Assembly (NCBI GenBank): GCA_023053575.1
Contig: JAKZAP010000018.1
Span: 3,720,001-3,784,000 of the forward strand
Direction of reading: 5' to 3'
From: Branchinecta lynchi
Lineage: Eukaryota > Arthropoda > Branchiopoda > Anostraca > Branchinectidae
DNA length: 64,000 nt
A model generated the notes under the pieces. That model searched no databases and was not told the DNA's origin. It worked only from the letters and a program-made list of their open reading frames with translations. Of the stretch, positions 48,601 to 54,600 are shown in pieces (the first letter of the stretch is position 1; each line of letters starts with the position of its first letter). A program made the translations under genes and the position numbers.

Positions 48601-51600
48601 ACGTGGTAAATACAGTAGAAATTTACAGTATCGAAAATAGGGGTAAGGTGATACGCTGAATTCGTTTTTGAGCTTTAGTTTTTGCCCGCAAGAAGTTCGC
48701 CCAGAATCCGGCCAAGACCGGAAAATTTGTTAAAAGCAAAAGTTTTATTTGAAGTTGACTTAGGGGTAAGACGAGACGCTGAGTCTATATATGGCAATCA
48801 TTTCTTACCCGGACATATAATTCGTCCGGAATCCGGCAGTAATCGATTTTTGTCTAATAAGTTAAAGTTTTATTTTAAGTAGATGAGATGTTCTTTATAG
48901 AGATAACACGTTTTATTTTAAGTAGATGAGATGTTCTTTATAGAGATAACACGCTGAATTCGTTTCCGAATTTTCTTTTTTTTTGCTGGACAATTAGTTC
49001 CCTCGGAATTCGGCCGAAACCCTAAATTTGGCAGAAGTAAAGCAGGAAGTTTCGGTCAGTATATCTTAACTTCGTTTTCTCTGGTGTTTAGCCTGGCGAA
49101 AACTGGATCTGGCGCAGACAATGTCTGGATCAAATATTAGATTTTCGGGATCTCATCGAAACCTTTGGTCTCGTTTTTTATCGATATACACGTCATCAAC
49201 CGGAAATTCGGGAAACTCATAAGAGGAGACACAGGTCGAAGAGAAAACACTAGTAGAAGGTTTCTGTGAACAACTACAAACGACTGACCATGTGTACTTT
49301 TTTCTACTTACATCCCCAACAGCTACATTCCCTGACAGAATAGTCCCGGTCAAGACTGTTCCCTGACCTCGAATTCCAAAGCAATGATCAACCGCCATCA
49401 CAAGAGGACCTTGGTTCGTCCTTTGAGGGATGTAGATGAAGTCCTTGATCTTCTCCAGTAGCTCTGAAACTCCTGCGAAAATCTCTGCAGTCACAAATCA
49501 TACATAAGACCAGGGACCCATAAATCATTACAGGAAATTTATGGGTCCCTGCTAAGACAGATATATGTTTATCAAAGTTCTCGGGCCATGAGCTGAGCGA
49601 GAGAGATTGATTTAATTGCAAACTATCATTGCATACAGCTAATTTGCAGTTTCAAACCCATCAATGAAAAACAACACATACAAGAGAACTAAAAAGAAGA
49701 AAAGAAAGTGAGAGATTTCTGTATTGAAAACTATCGTTGCATATAGTTAATTTACAGTTTCATACCAATCAATCAATAAAACACAACACATACAAGTGAA
49801 CAAAAAACAAGAAAAGAAAGTGAGAGATTGGTGTAATTGAAAAGTATCGTTGCATATAGTTAATTTGAAGTTTCATACAAATAAAAAAAACACAACACAT
49901 AAAATGAACAAAAAAGAAGAAAAGAAACGTCTGTTACGCTTCCGCGTTAATAACTTGTTTTAAACTAAGAAAGACCAATACAGTCATTAAAATCATTGTC
50001 ATGTACAGCGGCATACAAACCACACCAAAGTAGCTAAACCTCCAGGACAGCTGCTACGCGTCTACCAGAGACATCTACGATTGTGTGTGATGTTTTCTCA
50101 AGAGTAATAGACAACACTGCGCTAGCAGCATTCTGTTTACGAATTGTCTAAAATCACTTTATTATTTATTCATTGATTTTTCTAGCCCGCTAGAAAAGAC
50201 TGGTCAAGACATCAATAACACAAAAACTGACTAAAGAACAAGGGACAGGACGTGACGTGCGGGGAGCTAAGGTCGGAGGTTGTAGAATTATTTTTTTTTT
50301 TACCAAGGGACGAGAGTTTTATAATGATACATCCCGAAGCTTGTAACGCGAAACCATGCAGATATCTGTTCTTGAACAAAAGGGGTGGGAAAAGCAGGAA
50401 TGTACGTATCGGTAGTAACAGGCCCGTATCCAGGAATTTAATTCGGGGGGGGGGGGGGGGGGGGGGTGCCTGCTGGTCTGGCAAAAATAGTAAAAAAAAA
50501 AATACACAGATTAAAGGGAAAATCCTATAAAAATCATTATTTTTGTATGTTTCGGGGGGGGGGGGGGGTCAACCCCCTAACCCCCCCCCCCCCCCCCTGG
50601 ATACGGCCTTGGGTAGTAATAAGAACGGAAATCTTTTTTCTTCCAAGTTGGGGAAAGGCCGGAAAGAAATAAAATAATATGATCAGTGGAATTACAGTAG
50701 GAATTATTAAAGTTTACTAAGGTGTTTTTATATTGTAGACTACTTCCTCAATTAGCAATGATCTTGGAATATGATGGCTGAGTCTTTTTTTTTAGCGTCA
50801 TTAACTGTTTGAGACCGGAGAGATTTGAGTAGTATTCTGAACGCCCAATCATCGAAGAGATGTGACAAGGGGAAAAGAGTTGGTTTGGGAAACAGTAATG
50901 GAGTTAGTTTGAGAGACAGTAATGGCAGTTAATTAAACAATAGTTACAGAAATAGTGTATTTTTCTCTCTTTTTCCAATTATGTATTGCCAATTTAAAAT
51001 TATATCTTGCGTGTTGTTCATTGTTCCACTTTCTTTATTTTTATTTTTTTTTGACTCCATTCAATCATTCAATTCCAAAAAAGCTTTCAGGCTATTTTTT
51101 TTCAATCCCAAGAGTCTTCGTTCGTTTACATTCATTTGACAAAGAAGCCGCGTCGTCTTGCAAACGCGTTCGTGTCCAAAAGGTAGGTGGCGGGCCGCTC
51201 AATCTTGCGAGACGAGTCTCCCGCTTTTGGGATCCCAAAACGTAAGTGGTGGGTACCTATGACATTGCACAAGTTGTCCGTCTGTCTGTCCGTCTGTAAG
51301 CACGATAACTTCCGAAGGGAACGAGATATATTCAAACAATGTTTACACGGATACGTCAGCTCTGATTTTTCATCAGCGATATTTCGGCCCTTCTTGGCAA
51401 GGGTCCTCGTCAGGCTGTCAATCTTCTTGTTCAACTTCGGGGAAGGAAACAAACCTGTAACAAATAACTGAAGCTTCTACCGACTATAAATATCTTATTA
51501 AGGTAAATTATCTTCAAGTACCAGTATAATGAAAAAACTAGTCCTGAGATTTAATTTTTGACAACGACGCTGTTTTTGCTGCATGATTGGGGCGATGACA

Positions 51601-54600
51601 GGAAAGGGTTTTTTCTGCATTTTTATCAACTTCGGTTTTTTCATTAATAAGGGGCTGAAAACTTAAATATTATTGTATTAATGACCTCGTTCTACGTTTC
51701 TATTATGAGTACTTGCCTGAATCTATTACTTTGAATAATCACTGCACGGAAAAACTAGTGCTGAGATTTAATTTTTGACACGGCTGCTGTTTTTGCTGCA
51801 CGATTGGGGCGACGGCAGGAAATATTTTTTTCTGCATTTTGATCGACTTCGGTTTTGTTGTTAATAAGGGACTGAGGCTTAAATTGTCTTCCCTTAATAA
51901 CCCCGTTCCACGTTTCCGGTAAAGAGTACTCGCCTGTATCTCGGTTAATGCCTGTTTGGTTTTTCTTTATCTCAACGGCTTCTCGAATGGTTTGATGGAG
52001 TCCGGTGCACGTTGCAAGAATTTGGGCTTTTTCAAAATGTACTGAATGGGATGGGTTTTCGAAAATATGTTCTGCAAGTGCAGATTTGAAAGTATAGTTA
52101 TGACGGTGTCCGTTGGAGAGGGCGTGGTCAATTTCTTGCTCATGCTCTGCAAGTCGTTTTCCGAAAGTTCTCTCTGTCCTTCCTACGTAACGCTTTCCGC
52201 AATCACAAGGTATTGAATAAATGCCTCTTTGGTACTGATTTGGGACTTTATCTTTTCCGGAGTTTAGGTAAGACAGCAAAGTATTTTGGGTTCTGTGAAA
52301 GACTTGGATGTTGTATTTTTTCAAACTTTTGGACAATTTTTCGGTTACTCCGCGGACGTACGGAAGGTAAACGCGGGCATTTTTTTCTTCTACCTCACCA
52401 TTACTAGTAGAACTTACAGGATCTTTGGGGGATGAATGCAGCTTCAGTCGTCTTCTGATGATCTGTTCAACCAGTTGAATGGGGTATTTGTTTCCAAACA
52501 GGACGTCCCGAATGTGGCAAAGTTCGTCATCTAGGAGATTTTTGTCGCAAATTTTGATGGCTCGGTCGACTAGTGAGATAACTACTCCGCGTTTCACATA
52601 TTCTGGCTGGTAAGAATCATATGGAAGGTATCGATCGTTGTGGGTGGGTTTTCTGTAGACTGAGCAGACAAAACTTCCTTCACTGTTAGCAATCAAAACA
52701 TCTAGGTACGGCAGCTTCTGTGCATCATTTTCAAATTCAATCGTGAACTGGATAGTCGGTTGAATTGAGTTTAAAGTGTCAACGAAACTCACAATGTCTG
52801 TTTTTTGGCCTTCCCATACTGTGAAACCATCATCAACATAACGTTTGTAGAAACTTGGAACCATCGGCGCGATACTGAAAGCGATTTCTTCAATTTTCCT
52901 TAGCGTTAATTCGGCGAGTCCCTGCGAAATAGAGCTCCCCATCGCTGCTCCTTCATGCTGCCAGTAGAATTGCCCCATGTAGATGAAATATGTTGATTCC
53001 CAAACAAGTTTAAAACAATCTAGTATTTGGCTTACAGTTAGGGGGGTTTTGTCTGACAGTTCGGGATAATTTTCTAGTGCTTCTTTTAGGGCATCTAGGG
53101 TGAAATCTTTCCTGAGACTGGTGAACAAAGATACAGCATCAATGCTTGCTTTTTGCGTTTCTTTGGTGACAGGGTATTTTCTTAACTCTTGGACAAAATC
53201 AATGGAATTTTTGATGTAATGCGGCCCTGAATCTAGGAGTGGCCTTATTAACGAAGCTAGAAATCTGTCTAATTTTTTAGTTGGGGCTCGAACGTTTGCT
53301 ACTATTGGGCGAAGGGGTCTACCTGTTTTGTGCACTTTAACTACTCCATAGAAACGCGGTGCTACCGGCCCGGTTACTTTTAGGAACTGTTTCTGGGATT
53401 TTGAAATAGGGAGACTTTCTACGAGGTTTCTTACTTTTTTGTCAATGGATGGGGTTGGATCACTTGGTATTGGGGTGTAGACATCTTTGTCTGCTAGGAG
53501 GTTTCGAATTTTCGTGTCGTACTCGTTCTGGTCAAGGACTACAATGGCGTTACCTTTGTCAGCTTTTGTGGTGATAAGAGATCCGTCTTTCCTTAGGCTC
53601 TTCAGGGCTTGCAATTCTTCTTTCGGGAGGTTCGGTTCTGAACATCAAAAATTCCATTGATTTTGTCCAAGAGTTAAGAAAATACCCTGTCACCAAAGAA
53701 ACGCAAAAAGCAAGCATTGATGCTGTATCTTTGTTCACCAGTCTCAGGAAAGATTTCACCCTAGATGCCCTAAAAGAAGCACTAGAAAATTATCCCGAAC
53801 TGTCAGACAAAACCCCCCTAACTGTAAGCCAAATACTAGATTGTTTTAAACTTGTTTGGGAATCAACATATTTCATCTACATGGGGCAATTCTACTGGCA
53901 GCATGAAGGAGCAGCGATGGGGAGCTCTATTTCGCAGGGACTCGCCGAATTAACGCTAAGGAAAATTGAAGAAATCGCTTTCAGTATCGCGCCGATGGTT
54001 CCAAGTTTCTACAAACGTTATGTTGATGATGGTTTCACAGTATGGGAAGGCCAAAAAACAGACATTGTGAGTTTCGTTGACACTTTAAACTCAATTCAAC
54101 CGACTATCCAGTTCACGATTGAATTTGAAAATGATGCACAGAAGCTGCCGTACCTAGATGTTTTGATTGCTAACAGTGAAGGAAGTTTTGTCTGCTCAGT
54201 CTACAGAAAACCCACCCACAACGATCGATACCTTCCATATGATTCTTACCAGCCAGAATATGTGAAACGCGGAGTAATTATCTCACTAGTCGACCGAGCC
54301 ATCAAAATTTGCGACAAAAATCTCCTAGATGACGAACTTTGCCACATTCGGGACGTCCTGTTTGGAAACAAATACCCCATTCAACTGGTTGAACAGATCA
54401 TCAGAAGACGACTGAAGCTGCATTCATCCCCCAAAGATCCTGTAAGTTCTACTAGTAATGGTGAGGTAGAAGAAAAAAATGCCCGCGTTTACCTTCCGTA
54501 CGTCCGCGGAGTAACCGAAAAATTGTCCAAAAGTTTGAAAAAATACAACATCCAAGTCTTTCACAGAACCCAAAATACTTTGCTGTCTTACCTAAACTCC

